The notes: generated by a model from the sequence alone, not told the origin. A stretch of 64,000 nucleotides of DNA from Liriodendron chinense (GCA_003013855.2 ML058433.1:2665966-2729965); one strand, 5' to 3'. Positions 22,958-35,359 are shown, counted from the first letter of the stretch. Numbers and translations are program-made.

Positions 22958-24996
22958 CAATGGAGGTAGGGGGTGCACCTTGCATGCCACCCCGCTAGCT
23001 TCCGGCCAGTCCTACGACACCATAGCCGTTGTCTCTTGCGATAGCACTCCTCCAATTGCTGTCAGAGTTTAGCAAGAAAACAATCCCCTAGAATCTAGCC
23101 ATGGCTATTAAGTTTTTCCCTAAATTGCTAACATGCAAGCTCAATTCTTGTAGGAATACCCAAACCACTCCAAGGAACTAAGGTGCAGACCATTATCTCT
23201 AGGTTTTCGAGGATCCAAATGTAGTTTAGTTAACGCTTCGATTTGTTGAAATCATATGCCTAGATCGATGTTGGAATGCCTTGTCATGCCTATTTGTTGA
23301 CTTATGTGCTGAATATTGCTTACTTGAACCTTTTATGACATCATATGTGCCTAGAATGATTTGCATGCTCCCTTCTATGTTGCATGATTACAATGATGCT
23401 ATGCTGAAGTGTTTTTCCTATGATATGAGATGCTAATTGAGGTTGCATGCCTTGGAAGTTGGAATTTATGATGACTTTATGTGATTATTGTTCTTGATGT
23501 GTTGAATGTGTATGCTATGTGCTTTGAGCCTGCTCTACTGCAAATATATGTTGCTTTTATTCATAAAGATCTACCTTGCATGTTTGTTTAATTCAGCAAA
23601 TAGATGAGAATTGGGGCGGCCGATTGAGGTTGGCTGCCATTGGGCTAGAAAGGTTGATCCAAGATAGAAGGCGAGTGACCGGCTGTGGTTTGAGGACCAA
23701 ACAGGCCATGTGTGCCTAAGGCAGGCCTTCCCGTTCTTCTCCTCAATCGAAGGTACCGACTCGACGCTGGATTGGACGTGTTAGGTGACCTGTTGCTATT
23801 CTATTCGAATCCAAGTACCAGCGTTACCACTAGGTAGGCCCACTTGTAATCGCACGGCGAATCGATCCCCAAGTCTCATAGGCCGGGCATGGTGGTATGG
23901 GGCCTATGCCCGAGCTGTCAGCCTACGCTGGGGTGACGACCCTCCCCGTAGTGTCCACTGATCACCTATGGACGTGACAAGCCTTCCACCTGACTATGGG
24001 AAGGGGTGACGAGCCCTTTTCCTGCCTGAGTTGGGCATGGCTGACGAGTCACAGCCACATCGAGCTCTCAGGCAAACAACCTGAGCATGGATTGAGGGGT
24101 TGCTAGCGATGATAGGCGTTCGCCGAACAGGGAGCCATATTGACCCGGTTTGGCCGGGTGATAGAATGCGGGTACGGTGACTTCGCCAAGCGGCTGGATG
24201 CTTAAATGGAATAATTAACAACTTCGTTAATCATGCATGGTTCGGCATGGCATGCATCGGGTGCAGGTGATGGGGTGGTGCCTCATTCACTGACGGCTCG
24301 GGTCTGTGCGTTTGATGTGGTGGTACCAGTCACTATCGGTTGTGACCAAAATGATGATCGGGCATGCATTTGCACTTCATGCATTCATGCATTAAGACTA
24401 TAAGATGTGGTTCTATGCTTATGCCTATGTTTGTTATGTGTGTATGTTTAACTCATTAGTCATTACCTACATTGGACTGTATTTGTGCCATGAGTAACTT
24501 AGGGAAATGGAACCACTGAGTTAATCACTCACTCCCACTCTAGGACGGTGTTTTAAAACGCCAACCAGACGACACGTGTGACACAGTCACGCAGGTACCC
24601 CCGAGGCAGACGCGTTAGTGGGGTTTGAGGATGTCGAGGCAAGCGAGGACTCGTACTTCCAGTTCGCGGACGATCAAGCCTAGAGGAGAGTCATGGCATA
24701 TTTTGAGAGTTGGGCGCCTTGGTGGCGACCCCAACTAGCGTAGTGATGTATCTTTTGGACTTGGGTTTATGAGGACTCTAAGGGGCCCCTTAAGTATGCC
24801 GATATGGAGGTATATTTTGGATTTATTCACTTCTCCTACTGTTTGGATGGTCTATTTACATGTTTAGTTGATTTTCTGTTGGGATTACTTTAATCTAATT
24901 TGATTATGCTTTTCATGATTCCATGCATTGCATTATGTGGAACCCAAGATACCGAGGACGAGTTTGTCCGCGGCCCCTGGCATCCAGGGCACCACA
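22198..24996. mobile_element. candidate solo LTR, about 2.8 kb
   Basis: Begins TGTAACGCC and ends GGCACCACA, the TG...CA form of an LTR. It is flanked by CAATC (22193-22197) and CAGTC (24997-25001), 4 of 5 bases alike, as an old 5-bp duplication would be. Inside, a GC-rich segment (23600-24300) contrasts with the surroundings. A frame near 24610-24680 reads EDVEASEDSYFQFADDQA, not assigned to a family. A (GA)n tract is at 22927-22946. The alternative is that it is the 3' LTR of the element to its left, because a purine tract precedes it. Confidence 0.45.
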
Positions 24997-25001
24997 CAGT
25001 C

Positions 25002-26483
25002 CCAAGCTAATGGGTTTTAACTGACTTTGCCATTCGCGAGGCAAGGTTGTGCTTCAAACATTCTATAATTTTCAAATGGTCGTAGTCAACATTTAAGAAA
25101 CTCTAAAAGAAGGAAAGCGATTTCATTTAAGCTGTCACTCAAAAACAATTGAAAACAACATGAGTGTCCAAAAATTGGAAAAGGCTAAGTGCATTTCTTT
25201 TTGTTTCTTTTATATATCTATTCGTGTCTCTTTCTTTCTTTTTACATAAAAGGAAAAAAGGGAAAAAAAAAATCGTTTCAAGGCTCCTTAGCTCAATTAG
25301 GTTTTTCTACTAGTCCATCTATCTCCTTGGCATGTGCTTCATTAACTCCTGTCAATCGTGTACTTCTTCTTGTCTTTCCTTGTAAAACCCCTCGAGGTAG
25401 ATGTTCATGTCCACATGCCAAGAGTTTATGATCTTGAGCTGGGTGAGTTCGCTGTTGGGAGAGTCTCTAGTTCGATTGGTTGAACAATATGTTATTCAAG
25501 GTTGCGGTTTTGCCAAGTGAGCTTGATGACTTCTTAAGCAAATTCATTATTTGAGCTTTCTAAAGCAACGAAGGCCACATCATTTTCGTGAGCAATGATC
25601 TTCCACGTGACCAACTCCTCATCTTCTACTCCACTTCTTTCAATAACATGTCTTGCACATTGCTTGCCAGGCTAGAATGTTTAATTGGCTTGAATATTCG
25701 GTGGAGTGCCATATGCATGGACCTCACTAGCATGGGGATTCTGAGCCGTTCTCACAAAGAAAGAAAAACAAGAAAAATAGCGGAAGAAGTGAGAAAAGAA
25801 AGAAGAGAAATGAGAGAGCACAAGAAAGAGAATTTGGGAGGAAAAGAGGAAAAAAAAAAAAAGGAAAAGAGACTAAGAGAGAAATCAAGAATGAGGGGGG
25901 GGGGTTTATAAGAGAAAAAAGTGAGAAAGGCATCCATCTTGCGATCCAAATTTCACTAAGTAGGGACGGGGATCTAAGATCTCCAATCATCTTTTTTACG
26001 GAAGAGTGTCAATGTTCTTCCTTCCCCACTCACAGTTCCAATGCCCACAGTTAATCTGTGGTTCTTTTATTGCTTTCTTTATTTTTCATTATTTCCATTT
26101 ATTGCACTACTACATCCTCCTCATACACCCCTATTGTGCATTAGCTCCTCCTTTTATTTACTTTATTGTCAAGCACAACTCTAGAACTTGAATCCCAAAA
26201 ATCTTGAATCCCACGAAGTAGAGATTGTACATTTGTATAGGCAAAGAAGGGTACCTAACATCTTCCTTCTCTGTCACTAAGGCCCTTACTCAAAATCTAA
26301 AGTTGCAAACCTATGTAGTAGTCACTCAAAACCATTCTAAGGTGTTATTGACCCATGGCTCATTGTGGCCCTACTATATCTAGTTGAGTGTAGATTTCAA
26401 GAATATTGGCTAGTGGCGACTCCAAAACGCATTATCTCTAGATCACCTGCCACCAACACAAGCAACCAAAACGCATATTCACA
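25002..26483 (+). repeat. 5' LTR (3' border defined) of an Ogre/Tat-like element
   Basis: The right end is well marked: GTGGCGACTCCAAAACGCAT, then CACCAACACAAGCAACC and a final ...ATTCACA at 26483, directly before a primer-binding-site-like motif. This arrangement is characteristic of Ogre/Tat-type LTRs. The left border is not found; 25002 is simply where the candidate solo LTR's flank ends. Strongly purine-biased low-complexity DNA lies at 25745-25960, including a G-tract near 25890. Confidence 0.45.
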
Positions 26484-26508
26484 TAATGGTGACTCCACTG
26501 GGGATTCC
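26484..26508 (+). other. primer-binding-site-like motif
   Basis: TAATGGTGACTCCACTGGGG follows the LTR end. It resembles the GGCGACTC.GCTGGGGA motif next to the 5' LTR of many plant Ogre/Tat-like elements, where a tRNA primes minus-strand synthesis. Two or three bases differ from the common form. Confidence 0.5.
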
Positions 26509-26860
26509 AGCCACTAGTCAAGCCTGACTAGAAATGTGGGATTTTAAAAATGGTTGGATTCTTCAGTTCTAGACAGTTTACTTTTTCCACACTTTACTTT
26601 AAGCGGCTTTACTTTCTGCACTTTCTTTATTTTGTTGTATCTTTATAAACCATGAGCAACAATCACCATTAGCATTCTTGCATAACTCGAGCACTCAGCC
26701 AATAGGAATCTATCAGACTCGTAAGGAGCACCTCTACAATCTTACCGTCGAGAATGCTCCCAAAAGGTTTCACCCAAGTACATAATAAAGATTGGTCCAT
26801 CTAGGCCAGAAGGCATATCACTTAGGGAACCTATGAAAATTGGGAACCTTAGTCGCAAGC

Positions 26861-27840
26861 CATGTTTTAAATATCGACGATATCGGCCAATATATCCCAC
26901 GATATATCTTGTATTGCATCCCACCTATGTGATACGAAACGCACAGGTAGTGCCAATATATTCCGCATATTCGATCCGGTGAGCATTTTCAATTTCCGAT
27001 CCCTTTTTTTGTTGAAGTTATGTTAAATCGGTGTTGAATGGTTACAAATCCATTGATTCTTCATGTTTTACACAAAAAAATCATGGAGCTGGAGCTTTGA
27101 TTTTGATATCCATTGGTTCTTCATGTTCTCCATGTTTTTTTTTTTAACTTTCCTTCAACCAGTTGTCAATTGAGACTAATTTCAAAGTATTTAGGAGTAT
27201 TTGATGAAATGAACATCACATACACTCTAATTTTGAAATTTGAGTGTAGGTGATTTGATTTGGGGAAAATTGGGAAAAATTCGAGATTTCCCTAATTTCT
27301 ACCAAATTGCTTGCAATGTTGCACTCCGAACATAAAATCAAGCATGTATGAGGGGTGATCTACTGATTTGTTAAGTCCTTTGTCATTTTTTGGAAAATAA
27401 AAATCATTTTTTAATTAAAAATAAATTAAATATTTTTTTTCAAAAATTTCCTTCAACCAGTTGTCAATTGAGACCAAATTCGAAGTATGCAGGAGTATTT
27501 GATGAAATGATCATTGCATACACTTTAAATGCTACGCATTCAATTTGAATATAGTTGCATTAGTTCAGTTAGACAACGCGTAGCTGAGGACCCTGTACAA
27601 AAGAAACTTATTATGTGCACTTCTTTTTTTATATGTTATGATTGAAAAGTGTATTAAGGTCTTTTTTAACAATCCCTGAAGTTCATTGAAAAAATCAACC
27701 ATTTTCCCAATGTTTCCCCATGTTTCCCAAAAAGTGCAATAAATTACCTGATAAAAACGATATATCCTGTGCGATAAACAATACGTATCTATATCCCAAG
27801 GGTGCGATACGTAACGCGATACCGATATTTCAAACACTAA
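26861..27840. mobile_element. non-autonomous hAT element, copy 2
   Basis: 980 bp flanked by a perfect 8-bp duplication TCGCAAGC (26853-26860 and 27841-27848). The termini CATGTTTTAAATATCG and CGATATTTCAAACACTAA are inverted repeats with a few changes. Its interior matches copy 1 (for example CCCACGATATATCTTG near the left end and TTTCCCCATGTTTCCC near the right), in the same orientation. Confidence 0.85.
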
Positions 27841-27906
27841 TCGCAAGCATACACTTGCTCGCTCCTGTTATCTCCATTGTAATCAAAAATCCAAAATAAA
27901 AAAAAG

Positions 27907-27961
27907 AATATATATATATATATATATTGCAAAATCCAAAAAATATATAACATAACAAAAG

Positions 27962-28016
<55 letters not shown>
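27907..28016. repeat. (AT)n and (CA)27 microsatellites
   Basis: (AT)10 at 27907-27926 and 54 bp of uninterrupted CA at 27963-28016. Confidence 0.97.
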
Positions 28017-28018
<2 letters not shown>

Positions 28019-28240
28019 GAGAGCCCCCATCACCATCATTGGGCTCAGAAGCAACCTAGACACCAAAAGTTTACAAAAACCCACAATCATCGTCACCTGC
28101 AGTCCAATCATTTCATTCCAAGAGGACATGGTCGCACCCTCATTGGCCCCTGAGCCGCCTACACATGTGGCTGATGAAACTTCGTCAACTCCCATGGCTA
28201 ACATGCCCCCTAGCGCCTCTACTTATAATTAGGACTTTCA

Positions 28241-28709
28241 TAACCTTTGAGAACTAAAGCAGGAAAATGATCTGAAATAATTGAAACTACCATCTTCATG
28301 TAAAGTGGGTCACATGAACTCCTAGAAGTCCACCACGATCCATCAATTGTCTCTAATTAGTTAAGCAGTTGTGTGAAAAGAAATTGTGGATATAGAAGTA
28401 AAAGACCAATTGAATAATTGGAGGATGGTAACATTTTGCAGCAAGCTGGTGTTAAGAATTTTGGGTGATGAGGGTTGCCCCCATGATGGAGGTGCAATAG
28501 CTCATCATTAAGTGTTGGTGATCTAGCATTCCATGGGCATATGGTATCAGTAGGGTCCCATTTAGATGAGAGAGGGAACCTAAAGAGAGCTTTCTCTGGG
28601 CTAGTTAACAATAGGGAGCACTCAAGGAAATTATGCATTTGCGAGAGGTTTTGAATATTGCAATTGGGGATCATATCAATCAAGCCAAAAACGATGTGAT
28701 ACAGGGCAT
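28241..28709. other. unassigned stretch with one minus-strand frame
   Basis: A 108-residue minus-strand frame (28357-28683) is open but I do not recognise it. Reading further upstream on that strand gives SIISDHFPALVL, faintly like the end of a LINE endonuclease domain. I do not call it. Confidence 0.3.
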
Positions 28710-29240
28710 ATCTAGCCCAAGGTATCCCAAAACGGATATGTATCGGAAACGGTCCATCCCGTTACGCCATACGGGGTAAAAAACGGTGACCCCTAAAAAA
28801 ATGCATCGTAACGGCCATACGCCCCCCGTAACGGTCACCCGTAACGGTTAGAAAACAACTCTTTTTTTTTTTTGCCTTTTAAATTTGATCTTTTTTTGTT
28901 TTTGTCACACTTTTCTTCTCCAATTTTTTTCATACTCTATTCTTTTGCTAACAACGACCACTCTTAGTCTATTCTGGAGGATTAAAACCACCAATTTCTA
29001 CAATTGGATGAATCGAAACTCCATGGGCCATTTTCTGAAGAAATCCGAAAATAGGTATTTATACCTTTTTCTTTCTCTAATCACTGTTTTTTCACCTTGA
29101 TATGATATTCTAACCATTGTAAAATATTAAAATGTTCATTTCAAGATTATGCAACTGATTTTTATATTTTTTTAATTTCGAACTATTTTCAGAATAATAT
29201 TAAAAATTAAGAAAAATCATGTTTTTTTTTTTTTTGCTTT

Positions 29241-29935
29241 TTCTGGTTTAATGGTTGGATAACATGTGTTACTTATAGTAGAACACAATCATGTGCATTT
29301 TACAGATTATGCACATGATTTGCTATTTTTTTTGTATTTTTTTAAATTCTGGTTTAAAGGTTGGATAACATGTGTTACTTATAGTAGAACACATTCATGT
29401 GCATTTTACAGATTATGCACATGATTTGCTATTTCTTTTTTTTGTACTTTTTTTAATTTCGGAATAATTTTAAAAATTAGGGAAAATCATTTTTTTTTAA
29501 ATTCTGGTTTAAAGGTTGGATAACATGTGTTACTTATAGTCGAACACAATCATGTGCATTTTACACATTATGCACATGATTTGATATTTTTTTGTATTTT
29601 TTTAATTTCAGATTAATTTCAGAATAATTTTAAAAATTAAGGAAAATCATTTTTTTCAAAAACATTTTCTCGTTTAAAGGCTGGATAACATGTATTACTT
29701 ATAGTAGAACACAATCATGTGCATTTTACAAATTATGCACATGATTTGCTTCTTCCTTTTTTTCTATTTTTTTTATTTCGGATTAATTTCAAAATAATTT
29801 TAAAAATTAGGGAAAATCATTTTTTTCAAAAACATTTTCTGGTTTTAAGGTTGGATAACATGTATTACTTATGGTAGAACACAATCATGTGCATTTTACA
29901 CATTATGCACAGGATTTGCTATTTTTTTTATTTGA
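29241..29935 (+). repeat. five tandem repeats in the 5' region of the hAT
   Basis: Unit starts at 29241, 29347, 29502, 29668 and 29838 (spacing about 106, 155, 166 and 170 bp). Each unit has CTGGTTTAAAGGTTGGATAA then ACACAATCATGTGCATTTTA and a T-rich spacer. They lie between the left terminus and the transposase ATG, probably in a leader intron. They may bear on promoter activity or be simple slippage. Confidence 0.9.
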
Positions 29936-30180
29936 TTATATTTATAGATTAATGAATAATATATGTTTATATTTTATTTTTATTTTTTTGACAGGTTTTG
30001 CCGTTTTGGAACTTCATAGTCGTAGTCGTAGCCCGTAGGGTTTAGTTAGCATTTGAAGTTAGTACTTGATTTCATTAGCTGTTATTTAATATTTACAATT
30101 ACATTTATAAGTTTCGAAATCTAAGTAATTCACTCTCGACTCAGACTCAGTATCTAACATAGGCCATCTCTAATTAAAAA

Positions 30181-32555
30181 ATGTCCGAGTCTAGCCATCA
30201 AGGAACTGGAAGTGGAACTGCAATTGAGGATATTGGATGAGAACATTGTTAAAGGGTAGGTGGTGGAAGGCACCAAATAAAATGCAACTATTGTGATAAA
30301 GTAATGAGTGGTGGAATTACGCGACTTAAACAACATTTGGCACATCGAAAGGGTCAAGTTGCGGGATGCACCAAAGTTCCCAAAGAGATAATAACCATGT
30401 GCAAGCCAATTAAGATGAATCAAAGGGGAAACGAGTTATTGTGCAGAAAAAGAAAGATGATATCCTGGATGCGGCCCGATAGGAGGTGTTTGGTCCGGAA
30501 TATATGGGCGTTCGTGGCGAAGATATCATTGATTCTGAGGAAGATTCTTAACAAGAAATGAGCGTTCCTGGCGAAGATATCATTGATTCTGAGGAAGATT
30601 CTTAACGAGAAATGACTATAGCTAGGAGAGAACATGCGCTATGCTCGTGAAGAAGAAGAACGTCGATGCGTGTTTGGTTCAAGTGCGAGTGGGAGTGGGA
30701 GTGACCAGGGGAGTACAACTGCAGCCCCAACGGGAGGTGCAACTGGGGTTGGAGGGGGTAGGTTTGGTGGATTAAGACGTACGTTTAGCAACCGACGAGA
30801 GACATCTTCACCTACAACTCCTATAGATGTAGATGCGGAAGAAGTAGATGTGCTTAGGAGACCCTTTGTTGATCCGATCCTCTTTAGGAAAGAATCAAGT
30901 AAGAAAAGAAGATGAAACAAATGTGGAGTAGAACTTCTGTTAAGAAACTGGGTAGGGCAGCAGCAAAGTTATTTATACATGCCAATATACCCCCTAATGC
31001 GGCCAATTCTTTATATTGGCAGGTGGTAATTGATGCAGCAGCAGAAGCAGACGAAGGAATTAAAGCTCCCACAGACAAGGAGATTAGGGGAAAATGGACA
31101 GACGCATAGTATTCGGATACAAAGGCATACGTAAGTACCTTTAGACCCATATGGCAAGCAAGAAAATGCACGATCATGTGTGATGGTTGAACTGGCCCAA
31201 CAAGACGCGGCATGATCAACTTCATGGTGTATTGTCACTTGGGAACAGTGTGCCATAAGTCAATTTATACCTCAAATGAAATTAAAAAAAAATGCTAAAT
31301 ATATTTTTAGCCTGATGGGTAAAATAGTGGATGAGATTGGGGAGGAGAATGTGGTGCAGATTGTGACAGATAATGAAGCAACATATGAGTCTGTAAGGAA
31401 ATATGTTGATGCTAAAGAAACCACATCTATTTTGGTCACCGTGTGTTGACATTATATTGATCTTATATTGGAGGATACTGAAAAGAGAAAGAATGTCAAA
31501 GAAATGGTTGAAAAAGTGAAAGAAGTGACAACATTTATTTACAACCATAATCACGTAGTCGCAATAATGAGGAAGTTCACGAAGGGACAAGAGTTGCTTA
31601 GACCAGCGGTGACTAGATTTGCAACTAATTTTATAGCTTTAGAGAGTTTGTATCAGTATAGGGGAGAGTTGAGTGAAATGTTTGCTTCCCAACAATGGCT
31701 CTCAACACAAAACATGAGAAGAAGACATCAAGGACGCCAGTTGATGTTGTAAACACCATAAGAGACAACAAATATTGGAAGAAGGTTAAGAAAATTTTAA
31801 AGGTAATGGAACCACTAATGAGGGTACTTCGTCTTGTTGAAACCGATGAAGCACCTACGATGGGCTTCCTCTACGATGCCATGGATAAGGCAAAGTTAGC
31901 AATTTAACGTGATTGTTCAGGCTGGCAATCTTACTGGAAATTGATCGATGAAAGATGGACAGAGCAGCTCCACCACGATATTCATGCAGCAGATTATTAC
32001 TTAAATCCTAGGTATAGATATGCCCAATCATTTGTTATGGATGATGAGATTCGTATTGGATAAAAGAATGTGATAAAGAGATTAGAGCCTGACTTCGATG
32101 CACAAATAAGGGCTTTGAAAGAATTAGATGTATTTGGAAGTAGTCAGGGTAGCTTTGCCGATGCTCTTGCACAACATGCAGTATCTAGGTTGTAACCCGC
32201 CGAATGGTGGATAAATTTCAGAGAGACTACACCGGCTCTCCAAAAATTTGCAGTAAGGATTTTGAGCCAGACAACGTCTTCCTCTAATTGTAAAAGAAAT
32301 TGGAGTTGTTTTGTACCTATTCATACGAAGAATAGAAATAGATTGCAGACTAGGACATTAGATAGACTCGTCTTTATGCATTACAACATGAGGCTAAGAA
32401 TGCGCATGCGCGCCAACAATGCCGGTGATGTGGATTATTGTCCAATAAACTTGGACAATATTTATGATGAGAAAGACCCACTTCCACCTTGGTTGGAAAC
32501 AAGGGAACAAGAAATAGAAGAGGATAGTGAAGAAATAAAAGTTAAAGACCAATAA
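30181..32555 (+). pseudogene. hAT transposase relic (BED finger, DUF659-like and dimerisation regions)
   Basis: Broken frames read in order as a hAT transposase. An N-terminal ATG (30181) is followed by a BED-type zinc finger (CNYCDKVMSGGITRLKQHLA, 30283-30342). A long linker rich in Gly/Ser follows (30640-30900), then GRAAAKLFIHANIPPNAANS (30954-31013, DUF659-like). The catalytic-core region includes LRPAVTRFATNFIALESL (near 31600-31650), EPLMRVLRLVETDEAPTMGF (31810-31870) and YYLNPRYRYA (near 32000). The C-terminal dimerisation motif is PAEWWINFRE to TSSSNCKRNW (32195-32300), then RLDRLVFMHYNMRLR-like (32350-32400). Several stops and frameshifts (for example at 30230, 31108, 31908 and 32193) rule out a working enzyme. 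In active relatives this protein binds the subterminal repeats and cuts at the ends. Confidence 0.85.
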
Positions 32556-32588
32556 ATACACAAGGCTCAACAAGAGAGTCATGCATTT

Positions 32589-32663
32589 GTGTTGGACCCA
32601 GAAAGGGGGGCGGATTTCATGCAAAGTCAGCGGAAGAGTGCGAGCTCTAGCGATACTGAAACA

Positions 32664-32694
<31 letters not shown>

Positions 32695-33419
32695 CACCTA
32701 ATGTTGGTCCCACTTCTGGCATTGCTCAACCCACCAGGGCCACTGATACCACCATACAGCCGTCTACGGATCGCGAGGCTGATAAGCATCGACGAAGTAG
32801 GCAAGGCCGGAGGGGTCGAACTTATGAGTGTATTGAGTCACGATGCAGCCAACAGGAGGAGCCTGGCCCTAGTAGTGCACCTGCAGGTCCTGCACCGCGA
32901 TCAACACCGACAGATCTGGAACATTAGCATGTGTATGGCTATGATCCGAGGAATTATGTGTATTCTTACAGCCAATGGGATTATAGAGAACCTGTTCCGC
33001 CACTTTTATGTTGGAGTAGTCCTCACGTTGAACCAAATAAACCAAATCCAAGTTATTCATCTCAATCTCAACAGCCTAAATACGAGTACCAGTATGGGCA
33101 CGGCTATTCGATGGGCACTAGTGGATATCCTTACTTGGGGTCAGAATCTTGCCTAGTCAGGATCAAGCATCATCAGGTTTCATTGACCTGGTCTTTCCCT
33201 CCAGCATTAGATATTATGGATATGCAACAGCTATTCCATAACTGCAACAACCCGATGATAATGACGAGGACGTGGAGGTTGAGCAACCACAACAAAGCAG
33301 ATTTTCATTTTGGTGGTGAGTTCGGTCTGGTGAGTGGTGAGTCTTTTCCATTACCCACACAGTCACACATTCACCAAGAAAACACACACTTTACATTGTT
33401 GAACTTGTGTTTAAAATAA
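32589..33419 (+). pseudogene. C-terminal low-complexity extension of the hAT transposase
   Basis: After the dimerisation region the relic continues in broken frames through a poly-Asp run encoded by (GAT)n at 32665-32692. An RRSRQGRRGR basic patch and a Pro/Ala-rich stretch follow, then a Tyr/Gln/Ser-rich tail (YGYDPRNYVYSYSQWDYREP, from 32934). Such acidic and Tyr-rich tails occur in many plant hAT proteins; no enzymatic role is known to me. There are frame changes at about 32924 and 33170. Confidence 0.55.
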
Positions 33420-34043
33420 CTCCCCTGACAAATGACAACCAGTCAAGTAATCTTTAATCAACGTGCTTGCATGGGAGTATATCAGGTGCTACTATTTTTT
33501 TTTTCTACTCTAGAATGACAAATTGGCAGGACAAGAATCATAGATTCAAGATAGGAGAAGTCTTATACATTATTTTTTGCAAGTCCTCAGTCCTCATTCC
33601 TCAATCCTCACTCCTCAGGTATGTAAATAATATAAAGTAAATTATAAAAAATAATAGTACATGTGAAAATTAAAATACTTTGAAGTTACATTTATTCTAA
33701 TATACCTATTATTGGCATTAAACAGTTAGAAATTTGAATTTATAAGTTTTGCAGTTAATTCCAGGTTGTCGGCTTCATAAATTCATTAGACAGCCCGATA
33801 CAACTTTTTCACAAAAGAGTGAACCGCTTCACCACCATAAACATGTTCAAAATTATAAATGAATGCATATTTGGGATATTTGGAATTTTCTGGATTTAAT
33901 CCGCATTTGTTTAGATTTTTTGGCCAAAAAAATTTTTCAACTGTTGCGGGGGAGCGTATCGACCGATACGGCCCGTATCCGTATCGGTAACGGTGGGCAC
34001 CATTACGCCCACCGATACCGCTATGGGACACCTTGATCTAGCC

Positions 34044-34402
34044 ATACCGACCATGTACCGGATGACATGGGCCCATATTCACCTTTCTTTCCCAAAAGAT
34101 TTTGAAAAATTATTGTGAAAATAAAAGAAACAAAATGTAAAACACTAGAATTAATCTTTTTTTAACATGTAGTCTATGGTGAATTAGACCATTCTTTAGT
34201 AGGAATGTTGTCCGTCGGCTTGACTTGCTCAAAGTTAACCATGGATTCCAAAGCCAAAACACCAAAATATAAATAAAATCAAAGAATATTAAATGAATTT
34301 GAAAAATGTCAACCTAAACATTAATTATTAACAAAAGAAATAAATTTATTTGTAATTCCTATGAAAGAGATCAAAATAAGTTCGTTCTTTTAATTTTCTT
34401 AA
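34044..34402. other. spacer between hAT and the terminal exon
   Basis: AT-rich and non-coding. It may contain the 3' untranslated part of the exon at 34403-34549 (minus strand), but no polyadenylation signal stands out. Confidence 0.4.
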
Positions 34403-34549
34403 TCATCTATAAGAATCGGGTTTCTCATTTTCTTGAAGCTTCCTTCGCTCGTACTCCTCCATTATGATCCTTGCCCTTTCCACCTCCTCCGAGGAAATGT
34501 TATCAATATCATCAGGCAACTTTCGAAGACGACAAACGTATTCCTTATC
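34403..34549 (-). CDS. terminal exon of a small unrecognised minus-strand gene
   Basis: On the minus strand an acceptor (CCATCTAG) opens 48 codons: DKEYVCRLRKLPDDIDNIS followed by SEEVERARIIMEEYERRKLQ and a TGA at 34405-34403. The composition (charged, helical, no low complexity) looks like real coding sequence, unlike the repeats around it. I do not recognise the protein. The frame begins in phase 0, compatible with the donor of the exon at 45520-45642, which would place Tat element A in the intervening intron of about 11 kb. It could instead belong to a larger gene with exons lost or unseen. Confidence 0.5.
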   Translation of the reverse strand, partial: DKEYVCRLRKLPDDIDNISSEEVERARIIMEEYERRKLQENEKPDSYR

Positions 34550-34553
34550 CTAG

Positions 34554-35354
34554 ATGGTCAGTATCTCAACAGAGTGAGCTATCTAAGCACAGTAAGCAAT
34601 AAATCATGTGCTTCCATGACCTATGCATGATACAGGTATCATTTCACAGAATAATCACAAGATAACTAATTCAAAGAAACAATTAGGCCAATTGCATGAA
34701 TTTTCACCATAGCCTCAGTACAGCTATCCATTTGAACCACTAAGACCCAGTCTATTTCAACTTGGCCTGCCAACACCCACCTGGCTTGCATAGGCTGAGC
34801 CCTATCTCGTGTGAAGGTCTACACACCAGGCGTAAAAGCCTCGCGTGTTAATCAATCCTCCCATTGTCGGCAAACACCCGGCCTCATTCAATGGGTAACC
34901 ATTACAAACCAATTTGACTCCTTCCCTGCCTAATCCTCAACTCGAGGCAAAGAGGCCCTATTGGTACCAACTAGGGTTGGGGACTCACACCCTAGGACCT
35001 CTCCTCCAATCTATTTACGAGATATTGTCTAGTGTTCACAGCCAGGGAATGCTACTTTCCAATCCTTTCTCATTTCTCAAATTAATGCATGGGATGTATT
35101 TTAATTGAGAAAGGACATGATAATTGTTTATAATTGTAAAGTAATGACGAGCATACGCAAGACATCATCCATATAAGTAATTACTTCTTTTATGACGTCA
35201 GGGTGTCCCCGCCCCATTTTGAGGCAAGACTATTCCCTGTGGATGCACGCAATCACCCGCAAACCGTGTGCATCGGGTAATCCCGGGGAGGGGAATCAAA
35301 CTCGCATTTGTGGAGAGCACACTCACGATGCTTTTCGTTCGCCCAAATCCCATG
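34554..35354. other. intergenic or intronic DNA left of element A
   Basis: No exon is convincing. If the two-exon gene model is right, this is intron. Confidence 0.4.
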
Positions 35355-35359
35355 AAGGT

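Larger units (their letters stand above)
26652..28240 (+). pseudogene. leader/gag-side remnant of the Ogre/Tat-like element
   Basis: Downstream of the primer-binding-like site an ATG at 26652 opens a broken frame that includes a TRKEHLYNLTVENAPKRF-like reading near 26715-26770 after frame changes. It is interrupted by a hAT insertion (26861-27840) and resumes after it with microsatellites. A proline-rich frame at 28017-28232 (MVAPSLAPEPPTHVADE) may be a gag N-terminal part. I do not recognise a capsid domain, so the assignment rests on position. Confidence 0.3.
28718..34035 (+). mobile_element. autonomous-type hAT transposon, full length but decayed
   Basis: 5,318 bp with terminal inverted repeats CAAGGTATCCCAAAAC (left) and GCTATGGGACACCTTG (right, inverted), flanked by a perfect 8-bp target-site duplication ATCTAGCC (28710-28717 and 34036-34043). 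Subterminal regions are packed with CGTAACGG/CCGTTACG and GTATCGG words, the usual kind of transposase-binding repeats. A transposase relic lies at 30181-32555 in plus orientation, preceded by a 0.7-kb block of tandem repeats. The intact ends and duplication show a real insertion. The broken transposase means that it is now dead or movable only in trans. Confidence 0.9.

Noticed and set aside
25588..25990. Frames of up to 107 codons on both strands
   Set aside because: Purine-rich low-complexity sequence (Arg/Lys/Glu on one strand, Phe/Leu/Ser on the other), with no domain.
28357..28683. 108-codon minus-strand frame
   Set aside because: Open but unrecognised; only a faint LINE-endonuclease-like ending upstream, too weak to call.
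29241..29935. Possible CRISPR-like array
   Set aside because: Units are long, irregularly spaced and T-rich within a eukaryotic transposon; there are no uniform repeats or spacers.
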